Assembly (NCBI GenBank): GCA_000711775.1 | Contig: ARYC01001255.1 | Location: 1-64,000 of the forward strand | DNA: 64,000 bases | Direction: 5' to 3' | DNA from: Oxytricha trifallax | Lineage: Eukaryota; Ciliophora; Spirotrichea; Sporadotrichida; Oxytrichidae | In this document: in pieces, positions 1 to 11,524 of the stretch | How the letters are laid out: every line of letters starts with the position of its first letter | Numbering within the stretch: position 1 is the first letter of the stretch | Notes under the pieces: model-generated | Seen by the model: the letters and a program-made list of their open reading frames with translations, nothing else | Databases searched by the model: none | Told to the model about the DNA's origin: nothing | Position numbers and translations under genes: made by a program

Positions 1-772
1 AGTGATTGGTAGTTTTGTTTAGAATAAACTTGCTTAGATATCTAGACAAATCTTACGACCCTATTAATGGCTTAAATTCTTCCATTTCTAAAATCTTGCC
101 TATATTATAGCTGTAAAGGGGTAAGATTAGTTTAGCCTTTTAGCAATTCAGGGAATCTTGCGTTCAAGTATTATGGCTTTCTCCCTCTTTTTTTTTCTGG
201 ACCTTGTGGGCTTTCTCCTATATCTATTTTGTTATTTTGATCCTATTCCTTGCGAACAGAGTGTAAAGGCTTTGTTTAGTACTCAAGGGACTTGATTGAG
301 TTGAAGTTTACTGAGGCTGAGTCTCGCATATGCTGTTTGGAATTGAAAGATGTTTGGAGGTTTTACAAATTTTGGGAGGTTAGCATTATTTTGCCGCTTA
401 ATAGAAAAATTTAAATTTAAATTTTAAGATTATAATTTATTAAAAAGCAGTCTTAATTAAGAAAAGGCGCTTTCTTAATTGTCTTAAGCCTAAAAAGCTC
501 TCTTTAAGGGAGTATTAAAGGTCTTACATCTCTGTGTTCAATCTCTATGCAGCGAGATGCTGGCAACATCTCCTAGGAAGCTAAGCGATGAGTCTTGAGC
601 AAAATTACTGGTTAAAGACCCTCAATTGCTCAAATTCTAGCTTAAACTAACCAATGAGTTATTTGCTTTGATCACTGTTATGTGACTTAATTCACCTAAT
701 AAATATCCCAGGGTCTACTGAGTATAAAAGCACATCCAAAGTAGAGAGACATTCTAGATCTTCCCTTTTCAT
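1..772 (-). CDS. Unknown protein, N-terminal part, cut by the window edge
   Basis: Reading TAA/TAG as Gln, an ATG at 772-770 opens a frame beginning MKREDLECLSTLDVLLYS. A 30-nt GT..AG intron (starting GTGAATTAAG, ending GATCAAAG) joins in frame to a basic, Leu/Arg/Gln-rich stretch (FNQQFCSRLIAQLPRRC, then EMQDLQYSLKESFLG). A further segment from about 386 down to 1 stays open and contains the basic motif KKRGRKPQYLN, which resembles an AT-hook. The join between the second and third segments (about 390-470) has no GT donor and is very AT-rich, so it may be a germline-limited insert rather than an intron. The 3' end lies outside the window. I do not recognise the family; the basic composition could suit a nucleic-acid-binding protein, but that is inference. 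Confidence 0.6.
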
Positions 773-1145
773 GATGATTTTTAGTCCTCTACAAGAAAAA
801 TATATGTTAGACTAGTGTTTTGGACAACGATAAAGCTTTATATACTATTAACCTTAATTAAGACAACTTAATTCGTAATTTACCCATAGAGCCACAAATA
901 TTCAAATATTAAAGGTTTTAAAATTAAGTATGATGCTAAGACTAAACCTAATCACTGAAGTAATAAAAATAAGCGAAATCCCAAAGTATAAGTACTGGGT
1001 AATAAAATGTAAATAAAATTAATGGTCAACTGTCAATCAATAAGTCAGAGGAATGTCTTAATTATCTATATAAGTATTTCCTTCAATTCAAATATTTAAA
1101 TTATATTAATTATTTCACTATTCAAAAAGAATATTTAGCTTTATA
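773..1145. other. AT-rich intergenic spacer
   Basis: This lies between two genes on the same (-) strand. I see no sustained frame, repeat or RNA-like element; it should contain the promoter of the gene starting at 772, but no motif is recognisable. Confidence 0.5.
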
Positions 1146-1816
1146 TCACTAAACAAAGTCTGGATTCTCTTCTATTTATTTGCTAAAGATGTCCATAATT
1201 TCTAATTAATATTTAAAGAAGTTAAATGTTTAATTATTTCAATACCTAAAATTAACAGGTTTTGGTAAATAAAACACTCTTAAAATGCTTTTTATAAAAT
1301 TAGATTCAACTTACTGTCTTCCTGATAGAGAAATATCTTAAAAATGTGGATCATTTTTATTGAGGGTGTTTCCATTGTGATGATGATGTATTTCCTATAA
1401 GTCTATATTTAAATTGCTATTCCTCATATCAATACTCTGAAATTTCTAGTCATTAAAGTCTATTGTTAGGTTATTTTGTTGATTTTGGCTTGTAAATTGT
1501 TAATGATTATTCATGTTGTATTCTCCGTATTAATAAAAATAAATTACCTAATTAAGGGGTTTTAGGGGGTCTGGGCGCTCATTAAAATAATGATTCTAAT
1601 ATATATTATAATAGTGCAATAATCGTCATTATTTTCTGACCCAAAATCAATGTGAATCTAATCAAATTAATTGAGACTTCTATTGGCAAGATTCTAGTGA
1701 GGATTATCTTGTTGTGGAATATATCCTGAATTATGAGTCTCAACTTCCTCGTACATATCATGCGAGTGGGAGGATCGAGGAGACTCTTCAAACTTCTATT
1801 TGTATTTCTTAGACAT
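1146..1816 (-). CDS. Short hydrophilic protein of unknown function
   Basis: ATG at 1816-1814 begins MSKKYKQKFEESPRSS. The frame (TAR = Gln) continues through acidic/Asn-rich sequence (QIHIDFGSENNDDY) and, after an unresolved junction near 1,530-1,590, through NNHQQFTSQNQQNN and a His run (EIHHHHNGN). A GTAAGT donor near 1,309 and an acceptor near 1,204 remove about 106 nt and join DISLSGRQ to IMDIFSKQIEENPDFVQ, ending at TGA 1148-1146. No domain is recognised. The high Asn/Gln/His content and short introns are typical of ciliate genes. The central junction could be an intron or a germline-limited insert. Confidence 0.5.
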
Positions 1817-2228
1817 TTCGAATTTAATAATTAATGAACTTAATTAGTAAATTCGTATAATCAAATCGCTTGTTTTCATTGTTACTTAATTTGTGATTAT
1901 TCTTGTCTATCAAAAGTAGGATTTAGATAAAATATTAATATAAAAATTAAATTAAAAAAGGTCTTCTCTTTAATAGAATAGAATAAAATCAAATATCAAT
2001 AGACTTTAGTAGACTAGTATCTTAATTATAGTTTCCATACGATGATTTAGCTCTTTAATTCAATTTTCTTCTATTGCTTATTATATATATATATAAAATT
2101 GTATGTAAAATTTTAGACTAAAATTATAGAGAATTTTTCGAATAGAATTGTTAAGCTTGTGGCATCAATGTGTTCTTCTAACTTTGCATTAGTAAACTAG
2201 ACAAATAACTTGAAAAATATGATATAAT
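1817..2228. other. Spacer with faint coding signal
   Basis: AT-rich spacer between two minus-strand genes. A short stretch near 2,110-2,190 is open in one minus frame and reads like protein (FTNAKLEEHIDATSLTILF), so the upstream cyclic-nucleotide gene may extend here through another intron. I cannot decide. Confidence 0.3.
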
Positions 2229-5200
2229 TCATATTTTTTGATTTAGCTAATCGCTAATGTTAATCTAAATAGATGAATGTCTCTTATGACTTTGGAATGT
2301 TTAAAGCTATTACAGATTTCTTGAGTTTATAATTTGTTCAAAAGCATTTTAATTCTTTCCTTATTATTTAAAATAACTATCTTCTAGTTATGAATAGTTT
2401 TGGTTAGCTTGACTAATTTAGCCATGATTAACTTTAGTTTAAAATTATGTATTTTTATTGGTCAGTCTATTCATAGAAGATAATGGTCTTTAATTCTAAC
2501 CATAATTTGATGTAGAGCTTTAGTTATATTGTATGGTATTTTGCAAAGTATGTTTCATCATTGAGGCTGATCTCTGATGAGAAGTAAAATTTGATTACTT
2601 AGAAATGGAATCTAAATAGTTGAATTCATTCTTGTAACTTTATCACTTAATTGAGAAGGATTAATTATAGTTTTAGGTTAATTACTCACAATACTATTTC
2701 TTGAAAAGTCTTAGCTTATAACTTCAACTGCTCCTATTTCTATGATTAGGACTCAGCGGTTTGAGAATTGATTTAGAGTGAATTTATGAATTTGACTTTG
2801 TTTCTTGATATTTGATGAGTTTTAACTTAATTATTAATCTCCTATTCTTTAATAACATTAATAATAGGTTTTCCTTCAATAGCCTATCTTTGATACTTAT
2901 TACTCTTCATAAAGCTTTAAATAAAATTTGGTTCCTTAGTGTAATTTTAATAATCTCTTTTAATCTTACTTGCCTCTCGCATGTTCTAATTAAGTTCAAT
3001 TATTTTATCTATTTTCCTGGGAGGAATTGGTTCTCCCCAAAACATAGTCTTGAAAAAATCAATGTCTTATATCTCTATGTCTTGCAATTTTTACCTCACC
3101 AAATCTTTGCACTATTCTTTAGTTTCCTTATCTAGGGTGTATTGTTTATTCATGCTGTTTATGGTTGTAAGTTCTTTTTAAGTGCCTTTGTTTTATATCT
3201 ATTTCCAAGTGTCTTAATTAGTCTTAATTCTCTGATAGAAATCTTGGATTTTTATTGATAATAAAGTACCAGTTAAGCTGTTGCATTTTACAGTACAAGT
3301 GTAGTCTCTTTAGTTTATTGCATCTTCTTCTCCAATCATATCTCCTCTACCAAGCAGTAGAATCTTTTAAGTGTAATTTTAGTCTTATCTTGGTAAGCTG
3401 AAAGAAGCTGTGCGTTTTTGAGGACTCTCTTCATTCTCATCATTATATTCTTGTAGATTTTATTACGGACCTAGGTACTAGTTATAGTTCTTATTCTATT
3501 GAATCATATCATACTAAAATTTCTTCTTTATAATTTCAAACTCTCCTTCGAAAACGATGTATACATTCGCACATGTCTCACCTTCTTTGTAAACAGTATG
3601 CGACCTAGAGTACTGCTTCTTTTAGAAAAAATAAGATAGTTTTGAAAGACTGTTTTTAGTCCAATTCTTAAACTGAGGCATATTTTTCAAGAAATCTACA
3701 GTTTTCTAAATGTTTGCTTCTTCCTGCCTTTAAAGCACTTTCTCAAAATCTTTTTTCTAAAGTACCAATAAATGTGTGTCAAGTGAAGCTTTAATAGTTG
3801 CTGATCTAAGCTTATTTGAGATCAACGCTAGTTCACCAAATCCTTGACCTGATTTAATTTGTCCTACTTCCACAAAAAAGGAGTTGCTTTGCTTTACATC
3901 TTGAATTAATCTGGAAGTTGCATTTCTTAAACGATCTATTACATTTGTCTTTGCTGGACTTCTTAATGGAGAATTTGGTAGCTCTAATACAATTTTTAAT
4001 ATGATATTGCCTTTAGTATTGTAGAAATTCATTTGATTTGGGAAAATTAAATATAATTAAATTAAATATAAATCAAAATCGTGGAAGGTAAAGTTGGGCA
4101 ATTTGAACAATCTTTGCTCATTCGATAGAGAATTTAAAATTAGCTGGACTTTACTATTGGCGGTACTATTTTATCGCATCGAGGGAGCGAGAAAACTTGA
4201 CTTTAATTAAACTTATCTAAATTTATTAAATTATACCCTCACATTAAACTCATGTTATCTCGCTTCCTCGATGCGATAAAATATTACCGCCAATAGTAAA
4301 GTCCAGCTAATTTTAAATTCTCTATCGAATGAGCAAAAGATCGTTTAAATTGGACAACTTTAACTACCAATAATTTAATGTATTAATAATTTAAATATAA
4401 TTAATTTCCCAATTTTGAATGTATTTCTACAATATAAGTGAATTGGGAAAATTAATTTTAAACTTATTAAACTCAAATAATGGACTGTTAAAAAAAGAAT
4501 TTAAGTTTTTAGGATTTAGTAATAAAAAAATTAACTAAATTGTTTCGAGGTATTGGAAAAACTGACCTTAATTAAAGTTAGAAATCATATTTCTAAAAAT
4601 TATCTAAATCTTTTTTGCTCACAATATGATAAAATAATATCGCAAAAGGTATAGTGTAGCTATTTTTATGATTTAAGATAATTAACAATATTATATTTAA
4701 AAATATTTGTTATTTGTTTTATATTTGCCAATAAATCTTACTTTAGCATTATTACTTACAAGGCTAATCAAAATTTTAGTTTGCTTCATGTGAATCATTT
4801 TCATTTTAAGAAGTTCTTTCTCTTTTTCTTGGTAACAAAACGCTCACTTGTCCCTCCAATATAATGTAAAACTTTTCACCATAGTCACCTTAATGAACAA
4901 ATTAAAATAAAGGTATAGAATACTTACCATAATTAAATATGACTCTATGTGGATTGTAATGTTCATAGGTGGCTCTCTCACATAAAAACAAAAAATCGCT
5001 TTCCTTCATAATTTCCTATCTTTCTTAGAAAAACTTGATTTATTTCAAATATGGAATTAGCTGTTTGATCTCATTGTCTTTTCTAGTTTCACTTGGCCTC
5101 TTTAAAATTGACAGAATTTGCTACAAATAGAATTATAAGTTACAAAATAAAAAAAGATTAGTTAGTGATTTTACCTGGAGCATGCGGGATTATTATATTT

Positions 5201-5252
5201 GTTCTTGAGTGGCATTGTTCATCGCCAACACAGATTTGACTAAATTATACAT
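2229..5252 (-). CDS. Protein with two cyclic-nucleotide-binding domains
   Basis: Likely cytosolic cAMP/cGMP sensor. ATG at 5252-5250 (MYNLVKSVLAMNNATQ) is followed by introns of 55 nt (near 5,115-5,170) and about 39 nt (near 4,890-4,930). The first domain shows GEKFYIILEGQVSVLL and a phosphate-binding cassette GFGELALISNKLRSATI, with the conserved Gly-Glu and Arg. The second shows GETCANVYIVFEGEFEI and a weaker cassette (RGDMIGEEDAINQRDYTC). A Gln/Asn-rich tail follows, including an intron with donor GTGAGT near 2,690, and ends at TGA 2231-2229. The arrangement resembles protein-kinase-A regulatory subunits, but I see no clear inhibitor motif or dimerisation domain, so it may be a stand-alone cNMP-binding protein. 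An inverted-repeat element lies in an intron within the first domain. The exact 3' end is uncertain. Confidence 0.82.
4011..4438. mobile_element. Inverted-repeat (MITE-like) element
   Basis: The left half (about 4,011-4,200) and right half (about 4,250-4,438) are long imperfect inverted repeats around a short centre. Matching blocks include CTCATTCGATAGAGAATTT, AGCTGGACTTTACTATTGG and TTTTATCGCATCGAGG, present in opposite orientation in the two arms. It has no coding capacity, so a non-autonomous DNA element is most likely. Its left end coincides with the CTTTAG repeat that bounds the larger insert. Confidence 0.75.
4540..4700. repeat. Decayed partial copy of the neighbouring inverted-repeat element
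   Basis: This stretch resembles the centre and right arm of the element at 4,011-4,438: compare GAGGTATTGGAAAAACTGAC with GAGGGAGCGAGAAAACTTGAC, and ATGATAAAATAATATCGC with GCGATAAAATATTACCGC. It is much more diverged, suggesting an older insertion in the same place. Confidence 0.45.
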
Positions 5253-5890
5253 TATGAATAAAAAGATAAATATAATAATATAATATGTTTATTTAGATTT
5301 ACAGCATACATATAAATTTTATATATTATTACTAATTAGAATAGATTAGGTAGAAGAGATGAATGAGTGGTAAATACTTTCTTAAACTTTAAAATTAAAA
5401 ATACTATATATTTTATTATAAACAAATTATTGGAAAAAAATGAATATTTATTTTTAATTTGTACCGAATGGTTTATAGTTTAATTAGTGAAAATTAAAGC
5501 TATAATTTAAATTATCTAAAGATTACTTTTCAGTAAGTATATTTTTAAATTAAATGAGCGTGATGTATATAAAAAACATATCATTAGATTCATGATGATA
5601 TATATATATATATAAAACTTAAGCTTTTTCTAATAATTTTCAATCATTTTTTAAATCTAAATTCTATTATGAATTATATTATTGGCATTATTAATTTATT
5701 GAATGAATAGTGTTTTTGCTATATTTTTCTAATATTCCAAAGATTTATATGATTATAGCTAATGATATAGTTCTTATTACTAATATATAATATAATCCAG
5801 AACTAAATTGAGGATTGTATTATTTATTTTTTAGAGAATATTTTCGAGAGATTCCCTCTCAATTTTTAGTCTTTAAATCATTTTTATTTA
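5253..5890. other. AT-rich spacer
   Basis: Intergenic DNA between the cNMP-binding and kinase genes, with a short (AT)n run near 5,598-5,616. I see no gene, RNA or inverted repeat in it. Confidence 0.5.
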
Positions 5891-8214
5891 TCATAGTTGA
5901 GAAAAATATCCAAATATATATTAAAAATGGGCGGAAATATTTTATTTAATCTTAGAAGATGTTTTAAGGGTTTTTTGGTGCATTTAAAATTATAATGAGA
6001 AGTCATTTAATTCACAAATTTAATCAGATCTTGGGCTGTTGTTTGAACATTCGTCAGTTTCATCATCGCCACAACTCAAGTCATCTAAGATCTCTTCGTC
6101 AGAAGCATTTGGTTGGTTACTAAACCCAGACTTTTAATTTTTTAAAAAATAATTAATTAATTAACGAGTTGTTTTTTGAAATTCAATTTTTTTAAAAATT
6201 AAACTTCTTGAATGAAGATTTTTTATTATTTTAGAAATTAGAATTGATAAGGTCTACCTTTGTGGAGCTAGATTCGCAACTTTAATTGTTAAATTAATTT
6301 TATAATAGATTTATTGAATTTAGCTTGTTACTGCTGTTAAAATCTGAGATTTCTACTCTATTTAATTATAATTACATATGGAAAAGTAGAATAAAATAAT
6401 AAATTAAGAGCAGCATTAAATTAGATCTACTGTAGATTTTTTGAAATGGAGAGTAAATATTTTATTGTTGTTTGGTTGGAGGTTGTAGTGGCTTCTATCA
6501 GCCAGTGAGACACCAAAGTCAGCTTCTTCCAATTCAAACAATTACTCCTTTAGCAACTCTTGATATGTTTATATTTTGATAGTTTTTGCTATTTTTAAAG
6601 GAAAAATACAATAATTTAACTCTTCAATGACAATATCATCGAAGTGATCGTCATCAGAGTTATTATTCAAACCTTTGTGTAAATATAATATAAAATTGGA
6701 CATTAATAGTAGTATTCTCACAAATTCAATATATAAATAGCAAAAGGTTTACTTTGCTTATATTAATTTTATTGAGTATTTGAGAGACAGAAGGGTCTTC
6801 CACCTCTACATTTTAATATTTAATATTTGAGGCTGACTAATTATTTAGCTGTGAAATATCATCATTATTATTAACCTATAATAAACCAAAGGTTTCTCGA
6901 TGATTCAAAATAGTTGTATTTGGAGTACCTTATATTTTACAATGCTGCTGTTTGCCAATTTATTGCCAATATAAATAATTCTTTAAAAATGATATGAAGA
7001 GTTTATTGATTATTTATCTTGAGTTTAAGAGTGAATTTATATTTTATAATACTTATTAGATATGGGGTCTATGATTGCCATAAATTACTCCTTTAAAAAC
7101 TCGTAATTTGGAGTTTCATCGAATTTTAAGCTTCTAATATACAAGAATGCTTGTCTTAATTACAAAGGGAGGCCTCTTGCAACAACTTCACTATATTTAC
7201 TGAAATTTCTAATTCTTCTTTTAATTATGTATTATAATGAAATGCGAAAAATCTGTGAGATTTTAATAAGTAAAGATTGTTATAAAAGATGTCAGGAATG
7301 GCTCCGCTCTCTTAAATGTTTTCAATCCAAGGAAGACTTAAATCATTCATGATGAATGAGACCAAGTATACATTTCTTATTTAAATCACTCTAAATGAGA
7401 TAAATTTTAATAATAAATATTTTTAAGTAGAAGAGAGACTCCAAGTCATCTTTTCTGCTTTGAGTCCTGAGCTTGACTGCATTCTCTGATGCAAAGAGAA
7501 TGTTGCCGCGGAAGTAGTCGAGGTTAGTTTACTCTAAGTGTCTACCTGATTTAATGTATTTTTGAGCTAACCCCAAATCGATCAATGTGAATGTAAAATT
7601 CACTTTTCCAGCTGAAAAACCTTCACTGTGGTAGATGTTATTCTAATCTTCAATATTCATTGCGCACACATTGTCGAGCTTTATGTCTTAATGAGTATAA
7701 CCGCATTCGTGAATCTTCTCTAGTGCAGACAATAAACTAATAAACAAAAGATCATAGTATTACAGATGTGAAAAGATTGAAAAGTCTTTTATTGTATAAA
7801 GTTTACTTAAAAACCCACTTAAGTTGCGATTTAGAACTTATTAGTGTTTTATTAGCTTGCATCGCTACAGAGCAATTGTGTCAGATCAGTGCCGGCATCA
7901 GACATAATAATTTCAGCAAAAACCTTATCGGATTTGTAGGAGATAATCTCTGGAATTGATTTATATTTAAATTTTCGATTTACACTAAAAAGAAATTATT
8001 ATCCGTATCTGTGAATTCAATATATAGTTTAAATTGATTTATTGGCTTTTGCGATATTACTCTTATTGAGTTTTGAGAGAAGTTTTAGTTCCTTTAAAAA
8101 TGCGTCTTTTTATGACGAAAGCTCGTATCTCTTCAATATAATTTACTTTTTAGAGAGGGGGTTAAAACCTTTAGCTATAACAGCCTATTGGCTTTTCACT
8201 AGCTCCTTTTCCAT
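5891..8214 (-). CDS. Casein kinase 1-like protein kinase
   Basis: Ser/Thr kinase of the CK1 group, on the minus strand with several short introns. From the chosen ATG (8214-8212, MEKELVKSQQAVIAKG) an N-lobe segment is seen (LKRYELSSQKDAFLKELKLL), then a hinge-side block (EIIMSDAGTDLTQLL). The catalytic loop reads KIHECGYTHQDIKLDN and the metal-binding loop FTFTLIDLGLA. The CK1 signature is GLPLQLRQAFLYIRSLKFDE near 7,090-7,190. A long acidic Asn/Gln/Ser-rich tail occupies exons near 6,790-6,990, 6,430-6,680 and 6,000-6,130; the first TGA is 5893-5891. The usual HRD Arg is Gln (codon TAA) and DFG is DLG; the catalytic Asp and Asn are kept, so activity is plausible. The frame is open a little upstream of the chosen start. 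Confidence 0.8.
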
Positions 8215-8675
8215 TAAGAATTCAGAGCTGTTGTGGAGATATTGTTGTTATTAACAAATAAGAAATGTATTACTAACGTCATTTAAAACAAGTATTCAAA
8301 TAATTTTTAGAGTAATAAACGTTCTATGAATCGTGTTGGGATAGTTTATTGTTCATGAGTTAAGTTTTAAATTTAATTAATTATTGGAAGAAAATCTAAA
8401 ATTGCGTATGATATAAATTTCCTTTGAAGATAACAATTTTATCTGATTTTGCACATTTCCTCAAGAATTCTATTACTCAATAAATAACTATTTCCACTTA
8501 ATGAATCAATACCACTATTTCTAGTTATAATTTATATTTAGAGTTATTCTATGGTGTTATTAATGGATCAGTGGCTTTATCTATTAACCAATATTAATAA
8601 TTAATGTTAAATAATATCGATCAATTCAAGATTATCAAGAGTTATATAAATTTAAAAATACAAATTTTAAATAAA
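8215..8675. other. Divergent intergenic region
   Basis: AT-rich DNA between the start of the CK1-like gene (-) and the start of the kelch gene (+). It must hold both promoters; no specific element is recognisable. Confidence 0.45.
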
Positions 8676-10777
8676 ATGTTATAAAGCTCATTGTTTTGGA
8701 ATAAACTTGAAGTCCCTGATTAATCAATAAGTAAAGAAGAAATAATCTTTCTAATGATTTATTTTAGAGTAAATTGAAGACCAGGAAGGCAGAGTGGGTC
8801 ATGCTATGTTTTACTTCAATGGTGAACTTTTTATTATTGGGGGAGAGGAAAACACAGCGAAAAATTGGATGAATATTAAAGAAAATGCTCGCAAATCACA
8901 GATGGATGTAGCTGGGATGAGTGCCAATGAAGATAGAAAGCGGAGCTAATCAACTAATCCAACTGGACTTAATCAGAGTGCTAGTCTCGGATTTTCACTA
9001 GCAGGTAATAGAGGAGCTAATGCAGCCAATAAAAATTTGAAGACCATAGAAAACTATATCACTTACAATATTGGTAACTAATAATAAGATTTTGATTTTA
9101 TTTTAGAGAACAAATCTTGGGAGGAGCGCAAAGCTAAAGGTAAATTACCATCTTAAAGGTGTTTCTTTGCATATCACTACGAAGGTAAAATTTATCTTTC
9201 ATTATTTTCAACTTCATTTAGCTCCATATCTTTTCATCCATGGTGGTTAAATGATAAATTAATCGGATAAAAAGAATAAATCTTAGGCAGATCTTTTTCT
9301 CTTCTAGACTGATACGCAAACCTGGAAAAGATTCTTTGTTTTTGATTAACCTACTGCTAGAGATCAACATTCCTTGACAAAGATTGGAAATAACTTCTAT
9401 GTTTATGGTGGAAACATATCACCAGAAAACTTGTAACTAGATGAAATGTGGATGCTTAACCTTGATAATGTGCCTTGGAATTCAAAATAAAATGAGCTGC
9501 CTGGAATTGTGTGGGAAAAGGTAATTTACAACACTGAAGATGGAAACTTGCCAGGAAAACTTAAAGGTCACAAGGTAGTTGCTCATCCAGATTAGAATAA
9601 CCTTATATTATTTGGAGGTTAATCTCCTGACTTTGTTTGCCATAACCATGTCTTTTACTTCAATATCACTACTAAAACTTGGAGAAAGGTTGAGACTAAA
9701 GGATCAAAACCATCAGGTAGATGCCATCATTAAATGATGTTGCTTGGAGATTCTATGATACTGATCTTTGGTGGAATTGGAGAAGAATCAAACTCAGCTA
9801 GCAATACCTCATCTCAGATAAGTTTACTTAATGACTTGCATATCTTAAACTTGAAAGAAAGCCACTGGATTTAACCTATAATGGGAGGTATGACCCCTAG
9901 TCCCAGATATGGTCATGTTATGAGCAGTGGTTAGTAAGCCAATGAAGTGTATGTTTTTGGAGGAATAAATGAAAACTATGATTTTTGCTCAAAAGATATG
10001 TTCTTACTCTATGAAACATCAAAGCAGTCTGACAAGAACTGGAAGATTGTGGAAGATCTTGATTTGAACCAAGAACAGCAAAATAATTTAGAAAAAGCTG
10101 ATTGGGAAATAGAGACATAAAAACAAAAGATCGCAGAAATTGAAGATAATATAAAGCGAGTCCAAGAAGAGAAATTTGCTATAGAGGAAGACTTGAGAAA
10201 TTTAGACTTCAAATTTTTGAATGTAAATGGCGAGATAGATAGAGAATCACAAAAATGGGTGACTTATCTAGGGCAAAGGGAACAATTAAGAAACAGAGAA
10301 TCCAAGTTCTGTGAGCAGCTTTAGCTACTTACAGATTAAGAACACACCTATAGGAAGTTCTTTCAGTAGAAATGCATGATGCTCACTGATATGTTTAAGA
10401 ATATGGAAAATTTGCTCATAAACATAGACAAAGCAGTGATTTAAATCCTTGAAAAAGATGAGAACATGCTCATGATGGATGAATCTTTCAACTAAGAATT
10501 TAAGAAAATAGAGAAAGAAAGACAGAATCATAAGAAATGCCTTATGGACTTGAGTATGTCCTTTAATAAACTAAATTTGGAAGAGGAAGAAATTCAGAAG
10601 AAGATTGAATTCTACGAGAGACTATTTGTTTATTAAATATGATATATTTTTAGATAAGCTGAGATTGACAGGGTGTTAGATGAACAGTAAGATATATAAA
10701 GAATAGAACAAGAGAAGGATAATAAAAAGAGAAATACTAGATTACATTAGCAAGATGCTATGTAAGACTATAATTGA
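8676..10777 (+). CDS. Kelch-repeat protein with C-terminal coiled coil
   Basis: ATG at 8676 (MLQSSLFWNKLEVPDQS). Short GT..AG introns (near 8,731-8,774, 9,073-9,105 and 9,184-9,220) join frames in which TAR is Gln. At least six kelch blades are visible from Gly-Gly motifs: GELFIIGGEE, PYLFIHGGQM, NFYVYGGN, NLILFGGQSP, SMILIFGGIGEE and EVYVFGGINEN, with the usual aromatic/Trp positions (TWKRF, TWRKVET, HWIQP). From about 10,030 a long charged coiled coil follows (EIETQKQKIAEIEDNIKRVQ, then EEEEIQKKIEFYERL). A 3' exon (AEIDRVLDEQQDIQRIEQE) ends at TGA 10775-10777; the splice just before it (near 10,628-10,653) is not settled. The family usually acts as a protein-binding scaffold; the partner is unknown. 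Its 3' end faces the next gene across 137 bp. Confidence 0.82.
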
Positions 10778-10914
10778 TAAAGTTTTTGTTTATTTCTTAA
10801 CTATAAAATTACAAATCTAAAGCTATGGTAACCTTTTATGAATTGATGAATTTGCCTTTTAAATAGTCCAGAAATTAATTTTAGATAAAAAGAGGAGTAA
10901 CTCTGTTTTTTATA

Positions 10915-11313
10915 TCATTAAACTATTGAGGGTAATATACTAACTGAATTTGATACTTTTAACTAATTTATTTTCTTCTTCTTACTCAATAATTAAGCGT
11001 TATTATTATCATCACTCACAAATACTACTGATTTTTTTGGTGAAATGAAATATTTGGCTTCAGCTCCTTATGAACCTAAGTCATTAACAGATTTGAAGTG
11101 GTTTTTAATCAGAGTTCTTGGTGGTAGTTATTGAGATTATTATTAATGTTATTTAGTGAGATAATTTGAATGTGTGACTGTAACTTCATGTTAATGATTA
11201 ATAGGATAAGGCTTTAATTGAGTATTGGTGTTTGCGTTTGGATCATTAAAATTGTATCTACTGTCAGACTTTGATAAGGAATTCAGTGCATGAGGTGAAG
11301 GCTAAATCGTCAT
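10915..11313 (-). CDS. Small unknown protein, Gln/Ser/Asn-rich
   Basis: A single frame of 132 codons (TAR = Gln) from ATG 11313-11311 (MTIQPSPHALNSLSKS) to TGA 10917-10915. It reads like protein throughout (VTVTHSNYLTKQHQQQSQQ, AEAKYFISPKKSVVFVSDD) and ends with a Lys run. No domain is recognised. It could instead be the last exon of the next upstream minus-strand gene, but that gene has its own TGA 212 bp away. Confidence 0.6.
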
Positions 11314-11524
11314 AAACCTCCATTTTATATTAAAATAATGAAAGAATCAAGTACAAATTAAATTTCATTAATTTATTTATATCTATAATTATTTTTTGTA
11401 AAAATAATTGACGATCTTTTTTATTAAATTTATCCCTTACAATAAGCATAACTTAAATAATATTTTATTTTTTTTAATATATTCATAATTTATCCCATAA
11501 AATATTGCATAAGGGTTTATAAAT

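Larger units (their letters stand above)
4011..4746. repeat. Insert bounded by CTTTAG repeats inside an intron
   Basis: CTTTAG occurs at 4011-4016 and again at 4741-4746, bounding about 730 bp of AT-rich DNA in the cNMP-binding gene. On the coding strand the repeat is CTAAAG, and its AG can act as the 3' splice site at both copies. Splicing from the GTAAGT donor just upstream (near 4,759) to the AG of the 4011-4016 copy keeps the frame. Excision between the repeats would leave a 19-nt intron, giving the same protein. It is either a germline-limited segment with a 6-bp pointer or a long intron carrying a transposon. Confidence 0.55.

Noticed and set aside
7768-8254. Plus-strand frames of 63 and 70 codons.
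   Set aside because: They are antisense to the CK1-like kinase exons.
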